64,000 nucleotides of DNA from Blastococcus sp. VKM Ac-2987 (lineage in GTDB: Bacteria; Actinomycetota; Actinomycetes; Mycobacteriales; Geodermatophilaceae): NCBI RefSeq assembly GCF_026967805.1, contig NZ_JAPVBG010000001.1:1302047-1366046 (forward strand), in the 5' to 3' direction. The translations under genes and the position numbers were made by a program. Below are positions 10,365-21,761 of this stretch, one piece after another (position 1 is the stretch's first letter; each line of letters begins with the position of its first letter). Below the pieces are notes generated by a model. The model did no database searches. It was not told the origin of the DNA and was given only the letters and a program-made list of their open reading frames with translations.

Positions 10365-11345
10365 TCAGCTGCCGAACGCCTCGCGCCAGGCCGGCATGAG
10401 GTCGCGCTGGGCCCACTCGAGGTAGGGCTGCTGCTGGTCCCCGCCGATCTGGACGAGCGCCAGGTGGGTGAACCCGGCGTCGGCGTACTCCTTCGCGCCG
10501 GCGATCACCGCCTCGACGTCGTCCCCGCACGGGATGCTGCCCTCGACGTCCTCCTCGCGGACGAACGAGCTCGCCGCGTCGAAGGCGCTCGGCCCGGGCA
10601 GCTCGGCGTTCACCTTCCAGCCGAGACCGAACCAGCGGAACAGGCTGTGGGCGCGGGTCACGGCGGCGGCCTTGTCCGTGCCGTAGCTGATCGGCATCTG
10701 GGCGACCTTCGGCTTGCCCGCACCCCCTGCGGCCTCGAACGCCTCGACGAGCTCGGACAGCGGGTCGGTCGCGACGAGTACGTCGGCCAGCTCGCCGGCG
10801 ATCGTGGCCGCCTGCTTCCCGCCGGCCGCGAAGCCGATGGGCACCCGCTTGTCCGGCAGGTCCCACAGCTTGGCCGACTCGACGTCGAAGTGCTCGCCGC
10901 GGAAGTTCGTGTGGCCCTCACCGTCGAACAGGTCGCTGATGATCTGCAGCGCCTCCATGATCATCTCGTGCCGGACGTCGGCGGGCGGCCAGCCGGCTCC
11001 GACGACGTGCTCGTTGAGGTTCTCGCCCGCGCCGAGGCCCAGGGTGAACCGGCCGCCGGACAGGATCTGCAGCGTCGCCGCCTGCTGGGCCACCACGGCC
11101 GGGTGGTAGCGGAAGATCGGGCAGGTCACGTACGTCATCAACGGGATGCGGCTGGTTGCCTGCGCCACCGCGCCGAGGGTCACCCAGGCGTTGGGCGAGT
11201 GCCCCATCTCCGTCAGCCACGGGAAGTAGTGGTCGCTGCTGACCGCGAAGTCGAAGCCCGCCTCCTCGGCGCCCACCACGTGCCCCACGAGGTCCCTGGG
11301 GCCGGCCTGCTCGGTCATCATCGTGTAGCCCAACTGCATCGCCAT
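10365..11345 (-). CDS. F420-dependent LLM-class oxidoreductase (TIGR03557 type)
   Basis: A 326-residue luciferase-like TIM barrel. The N-terminal MQLGYTMMTEQAGPRDLV, the segment FDFAVSSDHYFPWLTEMGH and the strand FTLGLGAGENLNEHVVG match the actinobacterial group close to F420-dependent glucose-6-phosphate dehydrogenase. The cofactor should be F420 rather than FMN. The substrate cannot be inferred. There are two possible starts, ATG11345 and ATG11339; both keep the first strand. It reads in the same direction as the ABC exporter genes upstream, separated by a 38-bp gap. Confidence 0.85.
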   Translation of the reverse strand: MAMQLGYTMMTEQAGPRDLVGHVVGAEEAGFDFAVSSDHYFPWLTEMGHSPNAWVTLGAVAQATSRIPLMTYVTCPIFRYHPAVVAQQAATLQILSGGRFTLGLGAGENLNEHVVGAGWPPADVRHEMIMEALQIISDLFDGEGHTNFRGEHFDVESAKLWDLPDKRVPIGFAAGGKQAATIAGELADVLVATDPLSELVEAFEAAGGAGKPKVAQMPISYGTDKAAAVTRAHSLFRWFGLGWKVNAELPGPSAFDAASSFVREEDVEGSIPCGDDVEAVIAGAKEYADAGFTHLALVQIGGDQQQPYLEWAQRDLMPAWREAFGS

Positions 11346-11383
11346 GCCGCGCCGCTACCCCGGCCCGGTTGCGGCCAACCGGC

Positions 11384-12586
11384 TCAGCCGCGCCCGCCCC
11401 GCATCGCGTCCCGCAGCTTGGTCTTGCCGCTGGTGCGCAGCAGCGCGCCCGCGTAGATGCGGCCCCCGACCCGGACCGCCGCGGCGATGGCGATCAGCAT
11501 GAGCACGACCGCCAGCGCCACCTCCCACACCGCCGCCTCGCCCGCCGCCTGCCGGACCGGCATGACCAGCGGGGAGAGGCCGGGTACGTAGGAGGTGACG
11601 ACGGCGAGCGTGCCGCTCGGCTCGGCCGCGGCCTGGATGCCGATGAAGAACCCGACGACGAGCAGCAGGATCATCGGCGTGAGCACGCTGCCGAGGTCCT
11701 CCTGCCGGCTGACCAGGGACCCCGCCATGGCGAAAACCGCCGCGTAGAGGGCGTAGCCGAGGACGAACCAGGCGATGACCGAGACGACGGTGCCGATGAG
11801 GTCGCCGGGCACGGCGACCAGGTCGAAGGCGAGCGCCCCGCCCACGGCGATGGCGCCGATGAGGACGATCTGGGCCAGCCCGAGGACGCCCAGCCCGATG
11901 ATCTTCCCGGCGAGCAGCTGCCAGGGGCGCATCGTGGCCAGCAGCAGCTCCACCACGCGGCTGGCCTTCTCCTCGACCACGCCCTGCGCGACGAACTGGC
12001 CGAACAGGATCAGCAGGCCGTAGAGCATCGCGACGCCGATGATCGCCACCAGCACCTGCTGCTGCTCGGCGGCGTCGTCGTCGCCCTGCAGGGACGTCAC
12101 CTCGACCTCCGGCACGGCGCTGAGGTCGACCCCCGCCTCGGCCAGCTGCTGGCTGATGGCCACGCCGCTGACCGCGGCGCCCACCACCGCCTCCATCGTC
12201 GAGTCGCGGTCGTTGAGCAGCAGCTCCGGACGCGCGCCGGCGAGGAGGGCGCCGTCGACGTCCTCGTCCTCGAGCGCCTGCCGTGCGGCCGCCTCGTCGG
12301 CGAGCTCCACCACCGCGACGTCGAGGCCGACGGCCTCGCCCTGCGCCTCGACGGCCGGGCCCAGCTGCGCGCTGTCGCCCACGACGGCGAGCCGGCTCTC
12401 CTCGCCGCCGCCGGAGTTGAGGGCCACCTGGAAGCCCAGGATCCCCACGAGCAGGACGACCGTCAGGACCACGCCGACGATGAAGTTCTTGTCGCGCAGG
12501 CGGGTGGAGATCTCCCGGCCGGCGACGAGCCGGACGAGCGCGGTGCTGCCCGGCGTCTGCTCGGGGGTGCGGGTCGGGGCGGTCAC
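11384..12586 (-). CDS. ABC exporter permease (NatB type)
   Basis: A 400-residue permease with the layout of Na+-efflux/drug-type ABC-2 permeases: one N-terminal membrane helix (FIVGVVLTVVLLVGILGFQV), a large outside domain of roughly 140 residues rich in Asp/Glu, then five helices in the C-terminal half (for example VLVAIIGVAMLYGLLILFG and GTVVSVIAWFVLGYALYAA). VVEEKASRVVELLLATMRPW between helices is the conserved coupling loop of this family. The GTG start overlaps the ATPase stop by four bases (GTGA), so the two are made together. The transported ion or drug is unknown. Confidence 0.85.
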   Translation of the reverse strand: MTAPTRTPEQTPGSTALVRLVAGREISTRLRDKNFIVGVVLTVVLLVGILGFQVALNSGGGEESRLAVVGDSAQLGPAVEAQGEAVGLDVAVVELADEAAARQALEDEDVDGALLAGARPELLLNDRDSTMEAVVGAAVSGVAISQQLAEAGVDLSAVPEVEVTSLQGDDDAAEQQQVLVAIIGVAMLYGLLILFGQFVAQGVVEEKASRVVELLLATMRPWQLLAGKIIGLGVLGLAQIVLIGAIAVGGALAFDLVAVPGDLIGTVVSVIAWFVLGYALYAAVFAMAGSLVSRQEDLGSVLTPMILLLVVGFFIGIQAAAEPSGTLAVVTSYVPGLSPLVMPVRQAAGEAAVWEVALAVVLMLIAIAAAVRVGGRIYAGALLRTSGKTKLRDAMRGGRG

Positions 12587-13500
12587 GCCGCCACCTCCTC
12601 GTCGGTGCGCGGGGCGGCGACGGCCTCGCGGAACAGCTCCACCAGGCTCGGCTCGCGCCAGGCGAAGTGCGTGACCCGGCCGGTCCCCAGGGCGGCCGCC
12701 AGGACGGTCTGGTCGTCGGTGCCCGGACCGAGGTCCAGCAGCGTGTCGCCGGCCTGCTCGGAGACCACCCGGACGCCGGGCAGCGCGGCGGCCCAGCCGG
12801 GGGCCGCGTCGGGGACGACGACCCGCAGCACCCGCCCGGCCTCGCGCCGGCGCAGCTCGTCGACGGTGCCCGACGCCACCATGCGGCCGCGGGCGAGGAT
12901 GCCGACGGAGTCGCACAGCCGCTCGACCAGGTCGAGCTGGTGGCTGGAGAAGACGACCGGCACGCCGGTGCGGACCTGGTCCAGCAGCGCCTCGGCCAGC
13001 GAGTCGACGCCCACCGGGTCCAGGCCGGAGAACGGTTCGTCGAGGATCAGCACCTCCGGCCGGCTCACCAGCGCGGCGGCGAGCTGGACGCGCTGCTGGT
13101 TGCCCAGGGACAGCTTCTCGACGGGGTCGCCCCGGCGCTCCCCCAGGCCCAGCCGGTCCACCCACTCGGCGGAGGCGCGGCCGGCCGCGGCGGCATCGAG
13201 GCCGTGCAGCCGGGCGAAGTAGGTGACCTGCTCGCCGACCTTCATCTTCGGGTAGAGGCCGCGCTCCTCGGGCATGTAGCCCACCCGGCGCCGCAGCTGC
13301 TGGTCCAGCGGCCGGCCCTGCCAGCGGACCTCGCCGGCGTCCGGCACGACCAGCCCCATCGCGATCCGCATCGTGGTCGTCTTCCCGGCGCCGTTGGAGC
13401 CGCAGAAACCGAACATGGAGCCCGGGCGGACGCTGAACCCGACCCCGTCGAGCACCTGGATGTCGCCGAAGCTCTTGCGGAGCCCGTCGAACTCGAGCAC
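12583..13500 (-). CDS. ABC exporter ATP-binding protein
   Basis: The 305-residue ATPase partner of the permease downstream. Visible are Walker A (GSNGAGKTTT near residue 35), the Q-loop region (VGYMPEERGLYPKMKVGEQ), the signature KLSLGNQQRVQLAAAL, in which LSLGNQQ replaces LSGGQ as in the NatA/DUF4162 branch, Walker B (VLILDEPFSGLDP) and the H-loop (FSSHQLD). The last 90 residues form the extra C-terminal domain typical of this branch. The start context GGAGGACACGTG gives a good ribosome-binding site. Confidence 0.9.
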   Translation of the reverse strand: MLEFDGLRKSFGDIQVLDGVGFSVRPGSMFGFCGSNGAGKTTTMRIAMGLVVPDAGEVRWQGRPLDQQLRRRVGYMPEERGLYPKMKVGEQVTYFARLHGLDAAAAGRASAEWVDRLGLGERRGDPVEKLSLGNQQRVQLAAALVSRPEVLILDEPFSGLDPVGVDSLAEALLDQVRTGVPVVFSSHQLDLVERLCDSVGILARGRMVASGTVDELRRREAGRVLRVVVPDAAPGWAAALPGVRVVSEQAGDTLLDLGPGTDDQTVLAAALGTGRVTHFAWREPSLVELFREAVAAPRTDEEVAA

Positions 13501-13643
13501 GTGTCCTCCTGCCGTCGAGCACTGCCGCGAGAACCGTAGCGGTCCTCACGATCTCAGCGGAGCCGGGCGCACCCGGAACGGCAGGTGAACGCTGGGCGCC
13601 GGCCCGCCTCGCGGGCGGCGCCGGGGTGCGGTGTCATCGGGGC

Positions 13644-14312
13644 ATGAGCGAGCGCGACGGCGGAGCGCAGCCGCCCCCGGGTGCCGGGCTGGACCAGCTC
13701 CGCGAGGCCGCGGCGGGATGCCGGGCCTGCGAGCTGTGGCAGGACACGACCCAGACGGTCTTCGGCGAGGGCCCGGAGACCGCCCGGGTGGTGTTCGTCG
13801 GCGAGCAGCCCGGGGACCAGGAGGACCGGCGGGGCGAGCCGTTCGTCGGCCCCGCCGGGCGGCTGCTGGACCGGGCGCTGACCGACGCCGGCCTCGACCG
13901 CTCGGTCACGTACGTGACGAACGCCGTGAAGCACTTCGGGCACGTGGTGAAGGGCAAGCGGCGGATCCACCAGACACCCCGGCCGGAGCACCTGCGGGCC
14001 TGCCGGCCGTGGCTGGAGGCGGAGTTCGCCGTCCTGCAACCGGAGATCGTCGTGGCCCTGGGCGCGACGGCGGCCAAGGCGCTGATCTCGCCGTCGTTCC
14101 GCATCACCCGCGAGCGCGGGCAGCTGCTGCCCTGGACACCACCGGGCGCCCCGGCGCCGACGGAGGACGACGACGAGGACGCCCCGCACCAGACCTGGAT
14201 CGTCGCGACCACGCACCCGTCGGCGATCCTGCGCACCCCGGACGACGCCCGGGCGGCCGCCTACGACGCGCTCGTCGCCGACCTGGGAGTTGTCGCCCGC
14301 GCACTGGCCTGA
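13644..14312 (+). CDS. udgX: UdgX-type uracil-DNA binding/excising protein
   Basis: A 222-residue member of the UdgX group. Motif I is GEQPGDQE (53-60), the diagnostic R-loop is KRRIH at 105-109, and motif II is THPSAILR (190-197). In the mycobacterial prototype His109 attacks the sugar after uracil is cut out, leaving the protein covalently attached to DNA; the same residue number is His here. Cys26, Cys29 and Cys120 match Fe-S ligands, but these are the only cysteines in the protein: the strand where the fourth is expected reads EIVVALGATAA. ATG13644 was chosen because it begins a normal-length N-terminus. It is a single gene, divergent from the ABC exporter. Confidence 0.9.
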   Translation: MSERDGGAQPPPGAGLDQLREAAAGCRACELWQDTTQTVFGEGPETARVVFVGEQPGDQEDRRGEPFVGPAGRLLDRALTDAGLDRSVTYVTNAVKHFGHVVKGKRRIHQTPRPEHLRACRPWLEAEFAVLQPEIVVALGATAAKALISPSFRITRERGQLLPWTPPGAPAPTEDDDEDAPHQTWIVATTHPSAILRTPDDARAAAYDALVADLGVVARALA

Positions 14313-14317
14313 GCCCG

Positions 14318-14359
14318 ATCCGATCCACTACCGGCGAGTAGGACCGGGCCGGATCGGAT
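14318..14359. terminator. hairpin between convergent udgX and MFS genes
   Basis: ATCCGATCC at 14318-14326 pairs perfectly with GGATCGGAT at 14351-14359, and a smaller CTAC/GTAG stem lies inside. It sits just after the udgX stop and could end both converging transcripts. There is no T-run, as is usual at this GC content. Confidence 0.4.
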
Positions 14360-14428
14360 ATGCAGGCCGGGGTCCGGCCGGTCTCGCCACTCTCGGGGGC
14401 GGGCGAGGCCGGCCGGGCCCCACCGTCG

Positions 14429-15754
14429 TCAGGACCGCTCGTCCACCGCCGACCGCGAGGCCCGGAAGAACCAGAACGAGGGCACCAGCAGCGCGACGGC
14501 GACCATCGCGAGCACCACCACGACGCCGCCGGACGCCATGGCGAAGGTGACCCCGGCGGCGCTGGCGAGCCCGCCGGCGCGCAGGTCGCCCAGCCGGGGG
14601 CCACCGGTGACCACGACGATGAAGACGCCCTGCATGCGGCCCCGCATCTCCTCCGGCGCCGCCAGCTGCAGCATCGCCGAGCGGAGCACCGCGCTCACCA
14701 TGTCCCCGGCGCCCGCGACGGCCAGGCAGAGCACCGCCAGCCACAGCGTCGGGGCGTAGCCGAAGCCGATGATCGCCACGCCCCAGACGGCGATCGAGAC
14801 GATCACCACCGCGCCCTGCCGGTCGATCCGGGACACCCACCCCGACGTCAGGCCCATCGCCAGCGCACCGATCGAGATGCCGGCGAACAGCCAGCCCAGC
14901 GCGTTAGGCGACCCCTCGAACCGGGTCTGGGACAGCTCCGGGAAGACCGCCTGCGGCCAGGCGAACAGCATGGCGATGATGTCGACGACGAACGTCATGA
15001 GCAGCACCGGCTGGGTGCGCAGGAACGCGAAGCCCTCCCACACCCCCTGCAGGGTCGACCCCAGCCGGAGCGGGCCGGCGTCCCGCCCCGGCGGCAGCGG
15101 CGGCAGCCCCCGCAGCAGCAGCACGGCGACGAGGAAGCCGACGGCGTCGATGGCGTAGGCGGTGAACAGCGACCCCAGCCCGATCAGCAGGCCGGCCAGC
15201 AGCGGGCCGACGATGACGCCGATCTGCCGGACGGTCATGGCCAGGGCGTTGGCCGCCGGCACGCCGGCCGGCCCGACGAGCGCCGGGATGACGGCGTAGC
15301 GCGCCGGGGAGTTCACCGCGGTGAAAGCGGAGACCGCGGCGGTCAGCACCCAGAGCAGGGCCAGGTTCCCGCCGCCGGGCAGCAGCGCCTGGGCTGCGAG
15401 CAGCGCGCTGGTGACCGCGGCGCCGACGGAGGTGACCACCAGCAGCCGGCGGCGGTCCATGGCGTCGGCGATCGCGCCGCCGAGCAGCCCGAAGACGATC
15501 AGCGGGACCAGCGCGACCATCGAGGTGACGCCGACCATGAACGAGGACCCGGTCAGCGCGTAGACCTGGAACGGGACGGCCACCAGCGTCATCTGCTGGC
15601 CGATCGTGGTGGTGGCGATCCCCCAGAACAGGCGCCGGTAGCCCGGGTCTCGCAACGGCGTGGTGTCGATCGCCCACCCGCGCCGGCGCACCCGCTCCGG
15701 GACCGGCTCCTCGACCGGTGCGCCCCCCTCCGCCGGATCGACCGGAGACGTCAC
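14429..15754 (-). CDS. MFS exporter (EntS-like)
   Basis: A 441-residue, about 12-helix transporter. After a 35-residue cytoplasmic start the first helix begins at YRRLFWGIATTTIGQQM. The loop GGAIADAMDRRRLLVVTS between helices 2 and 3 is the MFS motif A. The family of multidrug/siderophore exporters related to EntS fits best; the substrate is unknown. The GTG start lies three bases beyond a tandemly duplicated 83-bp repeat, so whatever drives this gene lies in or before that repeat. It follows the PNPOx gene on the same strand, 162 bp downstream. Confidence 0.8.
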   Translation of the reverse strand: MTSPVDPAEGGAPVEEPVPERVRRRGWAIDTTPLRDPGYRRLFWGIATTTIGQQMTLVAVPFQVYALTGSSFMVGVTSMVALVPLIVFGLLGGAIADAMDRRRLLVVTSVGAAVTSALLAAQALLPGGGNLALLWVLTAAVSAFTAVNSPARYAVIPALVGPAGVPAANALAMTVRQIGVIVGPLLAGLLIGLGSLFTAYAIDAVGFLVAVLLLRGLPPLPPGRDAGPLRLGSTLQGVWEGFAFLRTQPVLLMTFVVDIIAMLFAWPQAVFPELSQTRFEGSPNALGWLFAGISIGALAMGLTSGWVSRIDRQGAVVIVSIAVWGVAIIGFGYAPTLWLAVLCLAVAGAGDMVSAVLRSAMLQLAAPEEMRGRMQGVFIVVVTGGPRLGDLRAGGLASAAGVTFAMASGGVVVVLAMVAVALLVPSFWFFRASRSAVDERS

Positions 15755-15757
15755 GTC

Positions 15758-15923
15758 GTCACCGGTTCGCTCCCGCGGCGCGCTCCGCTCCTCGCTCGCC
15801 GGCGCTCGCTGCGATGCTCACGCACCTGTCCGCTCACGGCGTCACCGGTCCGCTCCCGCGGCGCGCTCCGCTCCTCGCTCGCCGGCGCTCGCTGCGATGC
15901 TCACGCACCTGCCCGCTCACGGC
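15758..15923. repeat. tandem duplication, two 83-bp units
   Basis: 15758-15840 and 15841-15923 are the same 83-bp sequence with two mismatches (GGTTCG/GGTCCG and CTGTCC/CTGCCC). The unit is rich in GAGCG/CGCTC words. Together the copies make up the whole spacer between the pdxH-like stop and the MFS start, and the second copy includes the last three codons region of pdxH with its stop. Confidence 0.95.
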
Positions 15924-16564
15924 GCGAGCCGCTGGACCAGCCAGCCCCCGCCCTCCGCCTCGTCGAGCACGAAGCGGAGCCGGTCGTGCAGCCGGTCGCT
16001 CCCGCCCTGCCAGAACTCCACGCGCTCCGGGACCACCCGGTAGCCGCCCCACGCCGCGGGCCGGGGCAGCTTGCCCTCCGGCGTCTGCCCGTCGAGCCGC
16101 CGCACGCGCTCCTCGAGCTCCTCCCGCGAGTCGACGACCGTCGACTGCACCGAGGCGGCGGCCGCCACCTGCGAGCCGCGCGGCCGCGGGTCCCACAGGT
16201 CGTCGGACGCCGCGTCGCCGATCCGCTCCACCCGGCCGGTCACCCGCACCTGGCGCTGCAGCGCGTGCCACGGGAAGACCAGCGCCGCGCGGGGGTTGAC
16301 GGCCAGCTGCGCGCCCTTGGCCGAGGCGTAGCTGGTGCCGAACACGATGCCTGCGGCGTCGTAGCCCTTCATCAGCACGACCCGGGCGTCCGGGGCGCCG
16401 TCGGCGTCGGCCGTCGCCACCACGACGGCGTTGGGTTCGGGGATCTCCGCGGTCACGGCGTCGCCGAACCAGCGGTCGAACTGCTCGACCCAGGTGGGGG
16501 CGAGCTCGTCCTCGCTCAGCCGCCCAAGGGTGTAGTCGTGGCGCATGCGGGTCAGGTCGGGCAC
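15917..16564 (-). CDS. pdxH: pyridoxamine/pyridoxine 5'-phosphate oxidase
   Basis: A 215-residue FMN enzyme that makes pyridoxal 5'-phosphate, the cofactor used by SerC encoded 1.4 kb away. Family features are the N-terminal MRHDYTLGRLSEDELAPTWV, RVVLMKGYDAAGIVFGTSY (FMN phosphate site), WHALQRQVRVTGRVERI, RGSQVAAAASVQS and the C-terminal end WLVQRLAP. GTG16564 was chosen over ATG16546 because it adds the usual LTRMR lead and has a CAGCAT -10-like element six bases upstream. Split pairing with other flavin proteins in the superfamily is unlikely given these motifs. The stop lies in the duplicated repeat. Confidence 0.92.
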   Translation of the reverse strand: MPDLTRMRHDYTLGRLSEDELAPTWVEQFDRWFGDAVTAEIPEPNAVVVATADADGAPDARVVLMKGYDAAGIVFGTSYASAKGAQLAVNPRAALVFPWHALQRQVRVTGRVERIGDAASDDLWDPRPRGSQVAAAASVQSTVVDSREELEERVRRLDGQTPEGKLPRPAAWGGYRVVPERVEFWQGGSDRLHDRLRFVLDEAEGGGWLVQRLAP

Positions 16565-16711
16565 GCAGTCATGCTGACACCACGGGGGCCCCGGAGCGCG
16601 GGCGCACCGCCCCCCGCGTGCCAGGACGGGGCCGACGGCCTTAGGGTCGACTGGCAATCGTGCGGCAGTCCCCTGCGCGCACGTGGGTCCGCGCGCAGAG
16701 GAGCATGCGAG

Positions 16712-19046
<2,335 letters not shown>

Positions 19047-19078
19047 ACGAGCTGCCGGCTTCTTCGCTGGAGGCGGGC

Positions 19079-21751
19079 GTGGGCCCCGGTAGGTCGTCGG
19101 CTCCCGACGGCGGCGATCTCTTCGCCGCCGGCGGGGAGGCCGGCCGGATCATGGCCGGTTTCGACTGGGCCGGCACCTCGGTGGGCGCCGTCGAGACGTG
19201 GCCGCTCAGCCTGCGCGTCGTCGTCCGCCAGGTGCTGGTCTCCCGGTTCCCCATGATCGTGTGCTGGGGACCGGACCTGCTGCAGTTCTACAACGACGCC
19301 TACGCACCGGTGATCGGCGCGAAGCACCCGGCGATCGGCAAGGACATCCGGCTGACCCAGCCCGAGACGTGGGCCGCCCTCGGGCCACCGATCGAGCGGG
19401 CGATGACCACGCTCGAGGCGTCGTGGATGCCGGGTCTGCTCCTGCCGCTGCAGCGGGCCGGCTACCGCGAGGAGACCTACTTCACCGTCTCCCACGCACC
19501 GGCGTTCGACGACGACGGGCGGGTGGCCGGCATCCACGCCGTCTGCACCGAGGTCACCGGCGAACTGGTCGCCGCCCGCCGCCAGCGGGTGCTGCGGGAC
19601 GTGGCGACCGTGGGCGGGCAGCTCGGCGACCGGGTCGAGCACGCGCTGTCGGTGATGTGCCGGACCCTCCTCAGCGACGCTCTCGACGTGCCGTTCGCCG
19701 CCGTCTACCTGGACGACCCCGCCGACGGACGGTTGCACCGGGTGGCCACCGCCGGCTGCGAGCCCGGCCTGCTCCCCGCGAGCACCGACGACGAGGACGA
19801 GCTCCGCAGAGCCGTCGGCCCGCTCGGCGCCACCGGCGGCCCGTGGGACGACCCGGTCACCGCCGCGGCGGTCATCCCCCTGGCGACCGGCCGCGACTCC
19901 GCACCCCTGGGCCGCCTGGTGCTGGGGATCAGCCCCAACCTCGCCCTGGACGACGACTACCGCTCCTTCCACGAGCTGGTGGCCGGCCAGTTCACCGGCA
20001 CCCTGGTCAACATCCGGGCGTTCGAGAGCGAGCGGGAGCGCGCGGAGTCGCTCGCCGCGCTGGACCGCGCCAAGACCACCTTCTTCGCCGACGTCAGCCA
20101 CGAGCTGCGCACACCGCTCACCCTGCTGCTGGGGCCGCTCCGCGACGTCCTGGACGAGGCGGACCCGCCGCTGACCGACGACGTCCGCGAGCAGCTCACC
20201 CTCGCCGTGCGCAACGGGCAGCGGCTGCAGCGGCTGGTCAACGACCTGCTGGACTTCGCCAGCATCGAGGCGGGGCGCGCGACCCCGGTGCGGGTGGAGA
20301 CCGACGTCGCCACGTTCACCGCGGAGCTGGCCGGCATCTTCCGGTCGGCGGCCGAGCGGGCCGGCCTGCGGCTCACCGTCGACTGCCCGCCGCTGGACCG
20401 GCCGGCCTTCGTCGACCCGCGGATGTGGGAGAAGATCGTCGTCAACCTGCTGGCCAACGCGGTGAAGTACACCTTCGTCGGCGGCATCGAGGTCGCCCTG
20501 CGCGGCACCGGCGACGACTTCGTGCTCACCGTCGCCGACACCGGCGTGGGCATCGTGGCCGAGGAGCTGCCGCACCTGTTCGAGCGGTTCCACCGCGTCG
20601 CCGGGTCCGCCGCGCGCACCCGGGAGGGCACCGGCATCGGCCTGGCGCTGGTGCAGGAGCTGGCTGCGCTGCACGACGGCACCGTCACGGTCACCAGCGA
20701 GCCGGGACGGGGCAGCACGTTCACCGTGGCGCTCCCCTCCGGCCGCCCCGACGCCGCGCCGGCCGGCCCGACCGCGGTCCCGTCCGAGGCCGCGCACGGC
20801 GAGGCGGCCAGCTGGGAGGAGGAGACCTCCCGGCCGTCCGGCAACACCCCGGGCGCGGTCGGCGGCGCCGACGTGCTGGTCGTCGACGACAACGCCGACA
20901 TGCGCGCCTACCTCACGCGGCTGCTCGGCCCGCACTGGACGGTGCGCACGACGGCGAACGGCGAGGAGGCGCTCGCCGCGGTCGCCGAGCGGGCGCCGGA
21001 CCTGGTGCTGACCGACGTGATGATGCCGCGGATCGACGGCTTCGAGCTGCTGCGGGCGCTGCGCGCGGACCCGGCCACCCGGGACATCCCGGTGATCATG
21101 CTGACCGCCCGGGCCGGGCAGGAGGCCTCGGTCGAGGGCCTGGAGGCCGGCGCCGACGACTACCTGGCCAAGCCGTTCCGCGCCGCGGAGCTGCTCGCCC
21201 GGGTGCGTGTGGCGCTCGAGCGGGCCGCCGGGCGCGGGCCGGGTCCCGCCGGCCCACCCGGTCCGGCGCCCGTCCGGACGCCGGGACCACCACCGCTCCC
21301 GCCGCCCCCGGCCCCCCCGGCCGGCCGGCCGGACCCGGCGCCGGCGCCGCGGAGCGCTCCGGCGCCGGCCGGTACCCACCGGGCGCACTGGCGGTTGCCG
21401 TCGGAGCCGGCGTCGATCCCGGTCGTGCGCCGCCGGCTGCGGGCGCTGCTGGCCGACGCCGGGATCGACCCCGACCACGCCTACGACCTGCTCCTGGCCG
21501 CGTGCGAGGCGGCCAGCAACGCGATCGAGCACGCCCAGGACCCGGCCGAGCCGTTCGTCGAGGTCTCCGCCGCCGTCGGCGGCGACCTGGTCGAGATCAC
21601 GATCCGCGACTACGGGCAGTGGCGGGAGCGGGTGCCCAGCATGGATCGCGGTCGCGGCTCGACGCTGATGAGCGCCTTCGGCGACGTCACGGCCGTGCCC
21701 AGCCCCCGCGGCACGACGGTGCGGATCCGGTCGGGCCTCGCCGGCGCCTGA
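19079..21751 (+). CDS. hybrid sensor histidine kinase with receiver and a C-terminal RsbW-like ATPase
   Basis: An 890-residue cytoplasmic protein with no membrane helix. In order: a PAS-type sensor (about 30-170; FPMIVCWGPDLLQFYNDAYAP), a GAF domain (about 190-320), HisKA (FFADVSHELRTPLT; phospho-His), HATPase (NLLANAVKYT, DTGVGI, GTGIGLAL), a receiver (about 600-720; phospho-Asp in LVLTDVMMP, Lys in AKPFRA), a Pro-rich linker of about 50 residues and a second ATPase like anti-sigma RsbW kinases (AACEAASNAIEHAQ). GTG19079 has GGAGG five bases upstream. The design suggests a link from two-component signalling to stress-sigma control. The signal is unknown. Confidence 0.85.
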   Translation: MGPGRSSAPDGGDLFAAGGEAGRIMAGFDWAGTSVGAVETWPLSLRVVVRQVLVSRFPMIVCWGPDLLQFYNDAYAPVIGAKHPAIGKDIRLTQPETWAALGPPIERAMTTLEASWMPGLLLPLQRAGYREETYFTVSHAPAFDDDGRVAGIHAVCTEVTGELVAARRQRVLRDVATVGGQLGDRVEHALSVMCRTLLSDALDVPFAAVYLDDPADGRLHRVATAGCEPGLLPASTDDEDELRRAVGPLGATGGPWDDPVTAAAVIPLATGRDSAPLGRLVLGISPNLALDDDYRSFHELVAGQFTGTLVNIRAFESERERAESLAALDRAKTTFFADVSHELRTPLTLLLGPLRDVLDEADPPLTDDVREQLTLAVRNGQRLQRLVNDLLDFASIEAGRATPVRVETDVATFTAELAGIFRSAAERAGLRLTVDCPPLDRPAFVDPRMWEKIVVNLLANAVKYTFVGGIEVALRGTGDDFVLTVADTGVGIVAEELPHLFERFHRVAGSAARTREGTGIGLALVQELAALHDGTVTVTSEPGRGSTFTVALPSGRPDAAPAGPTAVPSEAAHGEAASWEEETSRPSGNTPGAVGGADVLVVDDNADMRAYLTRLLGPHWTVRTTANGEEALAAVAERAPDLVLTDVMMPRIDGFELLRALRADPATRDIPVIMLTARAGQEASVEGLEAGADDYLAKPFRAAELLARVRVALERAAGRGPGPAGPPGPAPVRTPGPPPLPPPPAPPAGRPDPAPAPRSAPAPAGTHRAHWRLPSEPASIPVVRRRLRALLADAGIDPDHAYDLLLAACEAASNAIEHAQDPAEPFVEVSAAVGGDLVEITIRDYGQWRERVPSMDRGRGSTLMSAFGDVTAVPSPRGTTVRIRSGLAGA

Positions 21752-21761
21752 CCCGGGCCCC

